Source: PALG01 sp964495885 (lineage in GTDB: Bacteria > Bacteroidota > Bacteroidia > Flavobacteriales > Flavobacteriaceae). Taken from it: a DNA stretch of 64,000 nucleotides. A program made the position numbers and the translations under genes. Below, piece by piece: positions 33,300 to 41,714 of the stretch (its first letter is position 1; every line of letters starts with the position of its first letter). The notes under the pieces are model-generated. The model made no database searches. It worked only from the letters and a program-made list of their open reading frames with translations, and was not told where the DNA came from. The stretch covers positions 124,001 to 188,000 of the forward strand of contig CAZBWO010000001.1 of assembly GCA_964495885.1 (NCBI GenBank), written 5' to 3'.

Positions 33300-34061
33300 T
33301 TGAGCAAGATTCCCAACATTTCGGCCTTGGCCATCACCCTAAACGAAGCCGAAAATATCCAATCTTTTATTGAAAGTTTGGATTTTGTGGACGAAATCAT
33401 CATTGTGGATTCTTTCAGCACAGATGAGACCGTAACGCTAGCCCAACAGTTTGAAAAGGTAACGGTACATCAACGAAAGTTTGATAACTTCAGTGAACAG
33501 AAAAACTATGCTATTTCGAAAGCATCCAATGATTGGATCCTGTTTTTTGATCCCGATGAAGAAATTACTTCCGACGTAAAAAAAGAAATCCTCCAGACCC
33601 TACAAAATCCAAAAGCAGACGCTTATTTCATAAGAAGGCAGCTGTATTTTATGGGTAAGAAAATCAAGTACAGTGGCTTTCAAACAGATTGGGTGGTACG
33701 ACTCTTCCATAAAAACCACGGAAAGTATGATGGCAACTTGGTTCATGAAACTTTACATGTTACCGGCACCACCGGAAAACTAAAAACCCGTGTACCACAT
33801 CATACCTACAAAAGCTTTGATGACTATACCGCAAAACTCCACCGTTACAGTTCCTTACAGGCCCGTATGCTGTATGAAAAAGGAAAGAAGCCCCGTTGGT
33901 TCCATTTTGTTTTTAGACCTTTGTACCGGTTTTGGCACCAATACCTGCTTCGTTTGGGTATTTTAGATGGAAAGGAAGGGTTTATTTTGGCCTACATCAA
34001 TGCCTTTTCGGTGTGGAAACGTTATATTAATTTGTGGTTATTGTACCGAAAATTGAATTAA
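33300..34061 (+). CDS. glycosyltransferase family 2 (WaaE/KdtX-like), TTG start
   Basis: 253 residues, starting at TTG (33300), the only start giving the full GT-A domain. ISALAITLNEAENIQSFIES, EIIIVDSFSTDETVTLA, and FFDPDEEI near 79 (DxD region with Pro) match the gene at 31803-32540 position by position (shared EVIVIDSFSTD-type block, DNFSxQKN, YINAFSVWKRY), so the two are paralogues. It heads a string of closely packed genes (GT4, tsaC, cca, GNAT, ctaA). Confidence 0.9.
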   Translation: MSKIPNISALAITLNEAENIQSFIESLDFVDEIIIVDSFSTDETVTLAQQFEKVTVHQRKFDNFSEQKNYAISKASNDWILFFDPDEEITSDVKKEILQTLQNPKADAYFIRRQLYFMGKKIKYSGFQTDWVVRLFHKNHGKYDGNLVHETLHVTGTTGKLKTRVPHHTYKSFDDYTAKLHRYSSLQARMLYEKGKKPRWFHFVFRPLYRFWHQYLLRLGILDGKEGFILAYINAFSVWKRYINLWLLYRKLN

Positions 34062-34065
34062 TCCC

Positions 34066-35133
34066 ATGAAGCAAATATTCCTGGAATCCCACAATATTAA
34101 CAATCCGTATACGGGTTTCGGACAGTTCAACCTGCACTTACTGAAGGGTTTTCATCATTGGAAAGACCCCGAACTTCAATTCATTGTACACACCCCCAAA
34201 AAGCGATTCCTAAAGAAGATCTTCGGAAACTTTTTCAAATACAAACACTATTTGGGATTACGACGATATGAGTTTGCACAGATTAGAAAGGAATACGATT
34301 GTTGGCATTCCCTGAATCAAAACACCAAAATAGAACCCCGAAAGGACATGCCTTATGTATTGACCATCCACGACATTAATTTTGTGGATGAGATTTCCAA
34401 CGATATCAATCATCCCAGAAACTTATTGTTTCTTCAAAAGCTTCAACGGGCAAATGCCATCACCTACATTTCTGAATTTGCCAAGCAATCTACCCATGAG
34501 TTTTTTGACATACCGAACGTGCCGGAATTCGTAATTTACAATGGAAACCCCATTGATACCATTCTAGACACTTCTAATTTTGAAGCACCCGCTTCCTTGC
34601 AGAAAAAATTCCTTTTTACGATTGGTGATTTCCGCGAGCGAAAGAATTTTCACTTATTGGTTGAAATGATGCCCCACCTAAAAGAGTACCAGTTGGTCAT
34701 TGCGGGAAACGATACCCGCGACTACGCTAAAGTAGTTCGGGAGGCCGTCAAGAAATTTGACGTTGAAGACCAAGTTATTTTTGCAGGACGGGTAGATGAT
34801 ATTGGGAAGCAGTTCTATTTGCAGCATTGCGAAGCATTATTGTTCCCATCTCTTCGGGAAGGGTTTGGTCTACCACCTATTGAAGCAATGGTCTTTGGGA
34901 AACCAGTCTTCTTGGCCAATACCACTTCCCTCCCTGAAATTGGAGGGGACTACGCGTTCTATTTTGACAATTTTGAGCCCAATGATATGGTTCAAGTTTT
35001 TCAGCAGGGCATGAAAACCTTTCAGGAAAACAAGCCATTGTATGAAAAAGAGCTGAAAAAACAAGCCGCTAAATTCAATTGGAATACGGCCGCCAAACAA
35101 TACATAGACGTCTATAAACAGGTCATGAAATGA
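34066..35133 (+). CDS. glycosyltransferase family 4
   Basis: 355 residues, GT-B fold. Donor-binding C-terminal domain with FTIGDFRERKNFHLLVEMM near 184 and the EX7E region LFPSLREGFGLPPIEAMVFGKP near 262, followed by TTSLPEIGGDYAFYFD. Retaining hexosyl transfer with a nucleotide sugar donor; acceptor is probably the LPS core or another surface glycan. Begins 4 bp after the preceding GT2 gene and overlaps the next ATG by 4 bp. Confidence 0.9.
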   Translation: MKQIFLESHNINNPYTGFGQFNLHLLKGFHHWKDPELQFIVHTPKKRFLKKIFGNFFKYKHYLGLRRYEFAQIRKEYDCWHSLNQNTKIEPRKDMPYVLTIHDINFVDEISNDINHPRNLLFLQKLQRANAITYISEFAKQSTHEFFDIPNVPEFVIYNGNPIDTILDTSNFEAPASLQKKFLFTIGDFRERKNFHLLVEMMPHLKEYQLVIAGNDTRDYAKVVREAVKKFDVEDQVIFAGRVDDIGKQFYLQHCEALLFPSLREGFGLPPIEAMVFGKPVFLANTTSLPEIGGDYAFYFDNFEPNDMVQVFQQGMKTFQENKPLYEKELKKQAAKFNWNTAAKQYIDVYKQVMK

Positions 35134-35690
35134 AAGAGGAAGTAAACAAATGCTTTGACGTACTGAAAAAAGGTGGCACCATTTGCTACCCTACCGATAC
35201 CGTTTGGGGAATTGGTTGCGACGCTACCCACGTGGAAGCCGTGGAAAAAATATATGAATTAAAACAGCGCCATGAAAGCAAGGCCCTTATTTGTTTGGTT
35301 TCCGATTTCAAAATGCTTAACCAGTTTGTAGATGAAGTTCCGGAAGTTGCCTACGATATTTTGAAGTACGCCCAAAAACCCACCACAATCATTTACGATC
35401 GCCCTATCAGAATTGCAGAAAATTTAGTAGCAGAAGACCAATCACTTGCCATTAGGGTGGTGAGGGATCCGTTTTGCAAACAGCTCATCCAAAGACTAAA
35501 GCGACCATTGGTTTCAACTTCGGCCAACGTGAGCGGGGAACCTACCCCAAAAAGCTACGCAGAAATAAGTAAGTTGATTTTGGAAGGCGTAGACTATGTT
35601 GTAAATTTGCACCGCAATAAAAAAACCAGCAGTCCGTCTACCATTATAAAGTTATCCAATGACGGAACGGTTTCGGTAATCCGGTCGTAA
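35130..35690 (+). CDS. tsaC: L-threonylcarbamoyladenylate synthase (YrdC/Sua5 domain)
   Basis: 186 residues, the short TsaC-type form without a C-terminal Sua5 extension. KKGGTICYPTDTVWGIGCDA near 12, IYELKQRHESKALICLV near 45, and RPLVSTSANVSGEPTPKSY near 128 are the YrdC hallmarks. Makes threonylcarbamoyl-AMP for the t6A modification at position 37 of ANN-decoding tRNAs. ATGA overlap with the GT4 gene, followed one base later by cca, another tRNA gene. Confidence 0.93.
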   Translation: MKEEVNKCFDVLKKGGTICYPTDTVWGIGCDATHVEAVEKIYELKQRHESKALICLVSDFKMLNQFVDEVPEVAYDILKYAQKPTTIIYDRPIRIAENLVAEDQSLAIRVVRDPFCKQLIQRLKRPLVSTSANVSGEPTPKSYAEISKLILEGVDYVVNLHRNKKTSSPSTIIKLSNDGTVSVIRS

Positions 35691-35691
35691 C

Positions 35692-37119
35692 ATGTCACAA
35701 GCACCTTATTACAAAAATGCCCTGGAGCATCCTGTCTTTAGGACGGTTGCGGAAGCTGCGGAAGCACTTAGGTTGGAAACCTATGTGATAGGAGGCTACG
35801 TACGGGATTATTTACTGAAACGCTGCAATGCCAAGGACTTAGATTTTGTGGCAGTGGGAAGCGGTATTGCATTGGCAAAGGCAGTTTCCGAATTACTTCC
35901 TGGAAATCCAAAAGTTGCTGTTTTTAAGAACTACGGAACCGCCATGCTGAAAACACAATCCCTAGAGCTGGAGTTTGTGGGCGCTAGAAAGGAATCCTAT
36001 CAAGAAGATAGTAGAAACCCAGCTGTTGAAAATGGTAGTTTGGAGGATGACCAAAACCGAAGGGATTTTACCATTAATGCACTGGCCATTAGTTTGAATA
36101 AAAACGACTTCGGAAGGCTATTAGATCCTTTTAATGGGCTGCAGGATTTACAAGATAAAATCATTCGCACGCCATTAGATCCAGACATTACCTATAGTGA
36201 TGACCCCTTGCGGATGCTTCGGGCGATACGGTTTGCCACCCAGCTGCATTTTCAGATTGAAACCGAATCCCTACAGGCCATTCAGCGGAATGCAGAGCGT
36301 ATCACCATTATTTCGAATGAACGTATTGTAGAGGAAATCCATAAAATATTGATGACCCCAAAACCTTCCATTGGGTTTGCCCTTTTGCACAAAACAAAAT
36401 TGCTTCCGTATATCTTTCCAGAGTTGGTTGCTTTACAGGGCATTGAAGAAAAGGAGGGACAACTGCACAAGGATAACTTTTGGCACACCTTGGAAGTGGT
36501 AGACAATATTGCCGAAACTACCGATGACCTTTGGCTGCGTTGGGCCGCGCTTTTGCATGATATTGGAAAAGCCCCTACCAAGCGTTTCGATAAAAAAGTG
36601 GGTTGGACCTTTCATGGGCATGAATTTGTAGGCTCTAAAATGGTCTACAAATTATTCAAACGCTTGCGCATGCCGCTCAATGAAAAGATGAAGTTCGTAC
36701 AGAAAATGGTATTGATGAGCTCACGCCCTATTGTATTGGCCGGTGATGTTACTGATAGTGCCGTACGTAGATTGGTATTTGATGCAGGGGATTTTGTGGA
36801 AGATTTGATGACGTTGTGTGAGGCAGATATTACCACCAAAAATCCTAAACGATATCAAAAGTATCACAACAATTTCAAGAGGGTTCGGGAGAAGATTGTG
36901 GAAGTAGAGGAACGGGACCAAATACGAAACTTCCAGCCTCCGGTTTCGGGAGAGGAAATCATGCAGACCTTCAACCTAAAACCCTCACGGGAGATTGGCA
37001 TCATCAAGGAAGCCATTAAGGAAGCCATTTTAGAGGGAGAAATCCCTAATGAATACGAAGCCGCTAAAGCCTTTATGCTGAAAAAGGGAAATGAACTCGG
37101 ACTTACACCTAGCGCATGA
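35692..37119 (+). CDS. cca: CCA tRNA nucleotidyltransferase with HD domain
   Basis: 475 residues. Class II nucleotidyltransferase head with VIGGYVRDYLLKR near 32 and DLDFVAVG near 51 (metal Asp pair), DDQNRRDFTINALAI near 119 (RRDFTxN), and DDPLRMLRAIRFA near 165. A C-terminal HD domain follows (WAALLHDIGKAPTKR near 282, HGHEFVGSKM near 306). Adds or repairs the 3'-CCA of tRNAs; HD may remove 2',3'-cyclic phosphates. Cotranscribed with tsaC. Confidence 0.95.
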   Translation: MSQAPYYKNALEHPVFRTVAEAAEALRLETYVIGGYVRDYLLKRCNAKDLDFVAVGSGIALAKAVSELLPGNPKVAVFKNYGTAMLKTQSLELEFVGARKESYQEDSRNPAVENGSLEDDQNRRDFTINALAISLNKNDFGRLLDPFNGLQDLQDKIIRTPLDPDITYSDDPLRMLRAIRFATQLHFQIETESLQAIQRNAERITIISNERIVEEIHKILMTPKPSIGFALLHKTKLLPYIFPELVALQGIEEKEGQLHKDNFWHTLEVVDNIAETTDDLWLRWAALLHDIGKAPTKRFDKKVGWTFHGHEFVGSKMVYKLFKRLRMPLNEKMKFVQKMVLMSSRPIVLAGDVTDSAVRRLVFDAGDFVEDLMTLCEADITTKNPKRYQKYHNNFKRVREKIVEVEERDQIRNFQPPVSGEEIMQTFNLKPSREIGIIKEAIKEAILEGEIPNEYEAAKAFMLKKGNELGLTPSA

Positions 37120-37649
37120 AAGATTTTAGACTGGAAACAGAGCGTTTAATCATTAGGCCTTTTCGCATGGAAGATGCCGAAGAAGTGTTGGTCTTTGCTT
37201 CCAATAAGGAAATTATTAAAACCACAGGGGGGAATTTGTTGACCACCTTGGAAGAAGTTCGGGAGATGATACAAAAAGTATGGCTCTGGGAATATAGCGA
37301 ATACGGCTACGCCCGCTATGCCGTGATTCATAAAGAAGACGGAAACATCATTGGCTTTAATGGCTTGAAGTACATTCCCGAAATTAATCTGCCCGACTTC
37401 GGATACCGTTTGCTTCCGAAGTATTGGGGAAAGGGACTCGCCACTGAATCATCTAAGGCCGTTTTGAAGTATGCCTTTGAAACCTTGCCATTGGAAAAAA
37501 TGGCAGGATTCACCTATACCGATAACTTTCCGTCCATTAATGTATTAAAGAAAGTAGGATTTCAATTTTGGAAGCTGGACCATTACCCCGGAGAAGAGGG
37601 TCCGCTTATTAACTGGTACCATTTAGCTAGAACCGATTATGAAGGATAA
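37116..37649 (+). CDS. GNAT-family N-acetyltransferase (RimJ/RimL-like)
   Basis: 177 residues. LETERLIIRPFRMEDAEEVLVF opening and DFGYRLLPKYWGKGLATESSKAVLKYAFE (acetyl-CoA loop; quoted part KYWGKGLATE near 107) identify Acetyltransf_3 type. These acetylate ribosomal-protein N-termini, other proteins or small molecules; the substrate here is not known. ATGA overlap with cca and 11-bp overlap with the next gene. Confidence 0.88.
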   Translation: MKDFRLETERLIIRPFRMEDAEEVLVFASNKEIIKTTGGNLLTTLEEVREMIQKVWLWEYSEYGYARYAVIHKEDGNIIGFNGLKYIPEINLPDFGYRLLPKYWGKGLATESSKAVLKYAFETLPLEKMAGFTYTDNFPSINVLKKVGFQFWKLDHYPGEEGPLINWYHLARTDYEG

Positions 37650-38652
37650 CAAAAAAGTGATTTATTGGCTACTTACGGGATGCTTCCTCATCTTTGTGAT
37701 GGTAGTCGTAGGTGGTATTACCCGTTTAACGCACTCTGGACTTTCCATTTCCAACTACAAACTCATTACAGGAACGCTTCCGCCCATGAACACTGCAGAG
37801 TGGGAGGCTGCTTTTGAACTGTACAAACAATACCCCGAATACCAAAAAATCAATTACCGTATGACCTTGGAAGAATTCAAGGACATCTATTTTTGGGAAT
37901 GGATCCACCGAGTGATTGGCAGACTTATAGGTTTGGTTTTCATCATTCCTTTTCTGTACTTTTTGCTTCGGAAGCAATTGAGCAAACCCACCATACGAAA
38001 ATCTGTCATTCTATTGGCATTGGGAGGCTTTCAAGGATTCCTGGGATGGTATATGGTTAAAAGCGGACTCGTAGACCGCCCAGATGTGTCCCATTTTAGG
38101 CTAGCGATGCACTTGACCACTGCCTTTATCACTTTTGCTTATACCCTTTGGGTGGCCTTGGACCTTATCTATCCTACCAAAAAACCCACTCAGGTTTCCT
38201 TTCGGAATTTGATTCGGGTAGGATATGTTGTATTGCTTATACAAATTATCTGGGGAGCCTTTGTCGCTGGATTGGATGCAGGATGGATCCACAACCACTG
38301 GCCTATGATGAGCGAGGGTACATTCATGCACGAAACTGTATGGAGCGAACAATCCCCTATTTGGAAAAACTTTGTGGAAGGCAAAAGCGGGGTGCAATTT
38401 GTACACCGTACCTTGGCCTACGTCGTCGTATTCTTCATCTTCCTCATTGGATGGAAAAGTCGGAAACAATCCCTTACCCTACCTCAACTTCGGGGGGTAC
38501 AGTGGATGGTGGGTTTAGTGGTCCTTCAGTTTTTATTGGGGGTATTTACGCTACTGCTTCAGGTTCCCGTGGCATTAGGTATCCTGCATCAAGTAGTTGC
38601 TTTTTTCCTTCTAGCAAGCATGACCTTTACCTTACATCGTTTCAGTAAGTAG
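37639..38652 (+). CDS. ctaA: heme A synthase, COX15/CtaA family
   Basis: 337 residues with eight predicted membrane helices. Oxidises heme O to heme A for aa3-type cytochrome oxidase. Starts VIYWLLTGCFLIFVMVVVGG and continues with GITRLTHSGLSISNYK, EWIHRVIGRLIGL (near 93), MHLTTAFITFAYT (near 157), FVHRTLAYVVVF (near 254) and GILHQVVAFFLLA (near 314), giving the four paired His ligands of the two heme sites. Last gene of the overlapped run that begins at 33300. Confidence 0.94.
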   Translation: MKDNKKVIYWLLTGCFLIFVMVVVGGITRLTHSGLSISNYKLITGTLPPMNTAEWEAAFELYKQYPEYQKINYRMTLEEFKDIYFWEWIHRVIGRLIGLVFIIPFLYFLLRKQLSKPTIRKSVILLALGGFQGFLGWYMVKSGLVDRPDVSHFRLAMHLTTAFITFAYTLWVALDLIYPTKKPTQVSFRNLIRVGYVVLLIQIIWGAFVAGLDAGWIHNHWPMMSEGTFMHETVWSEQSPIWKNFVEGKSGVQFVHRTLAYVVVFFIFLIGWKSRKQSLTLPQLRGVQWMVGLVVLQFLLGVFTLLLQVPVALGILHQVVAFFLLASMTFTLHRFSK

Positions 38653-38713
38653 GCTCACTATAATTGTTGAAAAATAGGAAGTAATTTCCGCAGGGCTTCC
38701 CCTCAAGAATATG

Positions 38714-38721
38714 TACCTTTG
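38714..38721 (+). promoter_or_regulatory. TAnnTTTG -7 element before the PRiA4_ORF3-like gene
   Basis: TACCTTTG ends 21 bases before the ATG at 38743. No convincing -33 TTTG within the allowed distance. Confidence 0.4.
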
Positions 38722-38742
38722 CCCACCTAAATAGATACCGTT

Positions 38743-39252
38743 ATGATTTATCGATTTCGAGTGATTTTGGATGCCCAGGAAGATGTATTCCGGGATATTG
38801 AAATACAAGCCGAAACGACCTTGGAGGATTTTCACAATGCCATCATTCAAGCCTTCGGGTTTGGAGGACAGGAAATGGCTTCGTTTTACCTTAGTAATGA
38901 CGATTGGGAACAGGGCGATGAAATCCCTTTATTTGACATGAGCGAAGAGGATGAAGGACGTACAGTAATGCGTGACATCCCAGTGGAAGATGTAGTGCAC
39001 GAAGAGCAGACCAAACTCATTTATGTATATGATTATTTCAATCTATGGACTTTCTTGGTAGAGCTTGCTGAAGTGGCAGAACCCAAAGAAGGACGCGTCT
39101 ACCCCAACTTAATGTTTGCGCACGGACATCTTCCGGAGGAAGCCCCAGACAAGGAATTTGTAGCCGAAGAAGGAGAGGATGATTTTGAGGAAGATTACGG
39201 ATTGGATGCAGAAGACTATGATTCTTTTGACTTTGACGAAAACTGGAACTAA
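38743..39252 (+). CDS. PRiA4_ORF3 / 'IS1096 TnpR passenger' family protein
   Basis: 169 residues. MIYRFRVILDAQEDVFRDIEI and the LEDFHNAIIQAFGFGGQEMASFYL block (parts quoted) match the pRiA4b ORF3-like fold; the last 45 residues are strongly acidic (DFEEDYGLDAEDYDSFDFDE). Databases often name it 'IS1096 element passenger TnpR family', but no transposase or inverted repeat is nearby, and it is a common chromosomal gene in Flavobacteriaceae. Function unknown. Stop is 3 bp before the next gene, so probably cotranscribed. Confidence 0.82.
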   Translation: MIYRFRVILDAQEDVFRDIEIQAETTLEDFHNAIIQAFGFGGQEMASFYLSNDDWEQGDEIPLFDMSEEDEGRTVMRDIPVEDVVHEEQTKLIYVYDYFNLWTFLVELAEVAEPKEGRVYPNLMFAHGHLPEEAPDKEFVAEEGEDDFEEDYGLDAEDYDSFDFDENWN

Positions 39253-39255
39253 CAC

Positions 39256-40314
39256 ATGATTAATTTATACAGCACCCTAATCAACTCCCTATCTATTCAC
39301 CGGGTGGGGAACAAAAGTAGAAATGAAGGGATTTTTCTTTCTGAAAGTCCGTATGAACTAAACGATGAAATTACGCCCTTGCTAAAGGAATTCTTTCTGA
39401 AACCATTTAGGGACAAGGAAGAGAATTACTTTCAGTTTGAGCATGAGGCCGATTTGGAGTTTCATACGTTGTACAACTTGGTGAATGCTATTTTTGACAA
39501 TCCCGGGCAAGTACACGACCTTAGTAAAAAGATTGCGCAGCACTTGTTTGATCAATCTATGCATCCCCATATTAAAAGCGGTGAGGTATATGTTGCCTAT
39601 TTGGAAAACCTACAGCTGGACAATGAAAAGGTTGATGCCATTGGAATCTTTAAAAGTGAGCTCAAACAGGACTTCCTTCAGTTTGAGGAAAGTGGTGCCA
39701 ACTTGGATGCCGTGTTGCAACAGGGGGTGAACCTCAATAAATTAGATAAGGGGGCCCTTATTTTTAACGCGAAACGGGACGAAGGATATAAAATATTGTC
39801 TGTAGATAGCAATCGCTATGACGCCCGTTATTGGTTGGAAAGTTTCTTGGGGGTAGATGCTTTTGAAGACGAAAACTTCTTTACCAAGCGCTATCTAAAG
39901 TTTTGTCAGGATTTTGCAAAGGACGTTGTCCTTCCTGCCGAAGACAAAAAAGAAGAAGTGATGTTTATGAACCGTGCGGTGAATCACTTTGCTTCCAACG
40001 ATAAGTTTGAGGAGTCCAACTTTATGAACGAGGTGTTTTCCAATCCTGAATTAATCCCAGAGTTTAAGCACTACAAAACCGAACGCGCCCCAAAGTACAG
40101 TATTGAGGATGTAAGCGAATTCCCTATTGCCAACACGGCGGTGAGTGCGGCCCGAAAGAAAATCAAGAATGTGATTAATTTGGATACGAATATCCAGATT
40201 AAAATGGACTTCATTAATCCCGAGAGCGCCGAACGCTTTGTGGAAAAAGGTTGGGACGAAGAGCGGCAGATGTACTACTATCTAGTGTATTTTAATAAAG
40301 AGCAAGCTAGATAG
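39256..40314 (+). CDS. nucleoid-associated protein (NdpA/YejK family)
   Basis: 352 residues. N-terminal INSLSIHRVGNKSRNEG and later HSGEVYVAYLEN-like segment (KSGEVYVAYLENLQLDN near 113), VDAIGIFKSE, and DxxRYDARYWLESFLGVD near 182 correspond to the 37-kDa nucleoid-associated protein family. In E. coli YejK associates with the nucleoid; the biochemical role is unclear. Preceded closely by the PRiA4_ORF3-like gene and followed by a repeat-rich, gene-free spacer. Confidence 0.85.
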   Translation: MINLYSTLINSLSIHRVGNKSRNEGIFLSESPYELNDEITPLLKEFFLKPFRDKEENYFQFEHEADLEFHTLYNLVNAIFDNPGQVHDLSKKIAQHLFDQSMHPHIKSGEVYVAYLENLQLDNEKVDAIGIFKSELKQDFLQFEESGANLDAVLQQGVNLNKLDKGALIFNAKRDEGYKILSVDSNRYDARYWLESFLGVDAFEDENFFTKRYLKFCQDFAKDVVLPAEDKKEEVMFMNRAVNHFASNDKFEESNFMNEVFSNPELIPEFKHYKTERAPKYSIEDVSEFPIANTAVSAARKKIKNVINLDTNIQIKMDFINPESAERFVEKGWDEERQMYYYLVYFNKEQAR

Positions 40315-40327
40315 CGTTGCTATGTTG

Positions 40328-40391
40328 CAAAGGTTCAAAGTAGCAAAGATTCAAAGAGCCAAAGACCCAAAGTAGCAGAGATTTAAAGTAA
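40328..40391. repeat. 8-bp phased degenerate tandem repeat (CAAAGNNN)x8
   Basis: Eight units in register: CAAAGGTT, CAAAGTAG, CAAAGATT, CAAAGAGC, CAAAGACC, CAAAGTAG, CAGAGATT, TAAAGTAA. The first five bases are conserved, the last three vary. On the other strand it reads as repeated CTTTG boxes. It begins 13 bp after the nucleoid-protein stop. Confidence 0.8.
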
Positions 40392-40508
40392 AGTAGGGTG
40401 TACCCATCCAGATGCTATGGGTTTGTTATGGGTTTGGTGTGCCTAAACTGTACTGTTGACAAGGGTTGTATGCGGATTATATATGGATCTATATGCAAGT
40501 TGACTCAG

Positions 40509-40563
40509 TATGGAGTCGCTATAGAGTCGGCATGAAGTCGCTATGGAGTCACTATGGAGTCGC
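40509..40563. repeat. 11-bp tandem repeat, five units (TATGGAGTCGC)
   Basis: Units in exact register: TATGGAGTCGC, TATAGAGTCGG, CATGAAGTCGC, TATGGAGTCAC, TATGGAGTCGC, followed by a partial TATGAG. Each unit differs from the consensus at up to three positions. The 11-bp period is near one DNA helical turn. Confidence 0.85.
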
Positions 40564-40797
40564 TATGAGAATGGTTTGAAATTACTCTTTTTAAAATGCT
40601 ACAATCCATTTTATAAGATTAGGAAGTGCGGTTGCTTTTACTTATTCCTTTCAGCTACGTTTACCTATATTTCTAGTGTTTTGTATTAGCATTATCAAGC
40701 TTTCTTATTTTTAATACAATAGTGTGGATTCTTATAAAACTTTATAATTTAGGGTTTTCGTATGTATCATATTATATGATTCATAATAAAGATATTT

Positions 40798-41553
40798 ATG
40801 GCTTTTTACGATCTAAGCAAAGAAGAACGTTCCCAATTAATTGGCACCATTCACGAAGCCATCCTGGAAGGGTTGCGCAAAAAGGATGACGGGATATTCC
40901 TCGCCTATTTTGAAGATGAAGATACGTATGTGCGAAAAGCCGCCTATCAAGCCATTGGACGCATCTATCTAGCCCATAACCTAGCACAAACTGCAATCAT
41001 TGCTTCCTTGAATAGGCTTTTAATATCACCAAATGAAAAGGTGCGCCAAACTACTGTAAACGCAGCAGGGGAAATTGGCATGGAACAATTTGGCGTGGTT
41101 CAATCTATTTTTGATACCGCCTTATTTGACGAGCATCATTCCGTAAGGAATGCGGTGATAGGCTCTATCAAGAAAATGAGTCAGAAAAACCCAACTCCTA
41201 CCCTAACGTGGGCAAAGAAATATCTTCATCACCAGGACAAGGAAATACGACGTGAAATTTGCCATGGCATAGAGCTAAGGGGACGTACCCATCCTGAAGA
41301 TATCCTCCCCTTATTGAAAGCATTGCAACATGATGAAACCGCTAGGGTAAAAAACACATTGATTCATGTGCTGGGACAAATAGCCTATAAAAAAGGATGT
41401 TTGGAGAAAGTAGTTTCCCATCTAAAATCGTGGGAAAACAAGGAAGTTGTTGATAAGGCCCTGGATGAAATTGTTGATGTACACCAACGGTATGCAAAGT
41501 TTTCACATTATACCCAAAAAGAGGCCATTGAATACATAGATAAAGCTTTTTAA
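40798..41553 (+). CDS. HEAT-repeat protein
   Basis: 251 residues, all alpha, no signal peptide. Repeating units such as DDGIFLAYFEDEDTYVRKAAYQAIGR (parts), PNEKVRQTTVNAAGEIG, DEHHSVRNAVIGSIKKM, DKEIRREICHGIELRG and ETARVKNTLIHVLGQIA show five to six HEAT units with the typical Asp/Arg positions. It resembles the HEAT/AlkD-like proteins but the DNA-glycosylase residues cannot be confirmed. Function unknown; isolated by long spacers on both sides. Confidence 0.82.
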   Translation: MAFYDLSKEERSQLIGTIHEAILEGLRKKDDGIFLAYFEDEDTYVRKAAYQAIGRIYLAHNLAQTAIIASLNRLLISPNEKVRQTTVNAAGEIGMEQFGVVQSIFDTALFDEHHSVRNAVIGSIKKMSQKNPTPTLTWAKKYLHHQDKEIRREICHGIELRGRTHPEDILPLLKALQHDETARVKNTLIHVLGQIAYKKGCLEKVVSHLKSWENKEVVDKALDEIVDVHQRYAKFSHYTQKEAIEYIDKAF

Positions 41554-41714
41554 ACTTCATAAATTTATCTCCCCCCTCCCCCCTTGAGAATCAAAAAGAT
41601 GACACCTATTTTTTGGGGTCTTACATTGACTCAACAATGACTTCTGTCATAGTAATTTAGACTGAAACATATTAGCTTTCAAGGTTTTATGTTTAACCTA
41701 TTATTCCCTGAGCG

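Larger units (their letters stand above)
40315..40797. other. gene-free 483-bp spacer with several short repeats
   Basis: No ORF with coding character on either strand. It holds the 8-bp CAAAG array (40328-40391), a duplicated 11-mer TATGGGTTTGK (40416-40437), an 11-bp tandem array (40509-40563) and then about 200 bp of AT-rich sequence leading to the HEAT-repeat gene. No rho-independent terminator was recognised after the nucleoid-protein gene. Confidence 0.7.

Noticed and set aside
38743..39252. Mobile element suggested by the family name 'IS1096 TnpR passenger'
   Set aside because: No transposase, inverted repeats or target-site duplication nearby; the family is a normal chromosomal gene in this group.
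40328..40563. Possible CRISPR array
   Set aside because: Repeat units are only 8 and 11 bp, without unique spacers of 25-40 bp, and there are no cas genes in the window.
41568..41590. Pyrimidine-rich tract with runs of C after the HEAT gene
   Set aside because: Possible slippage site or weak terminator, but no stem-loop or coding frame depends on it.
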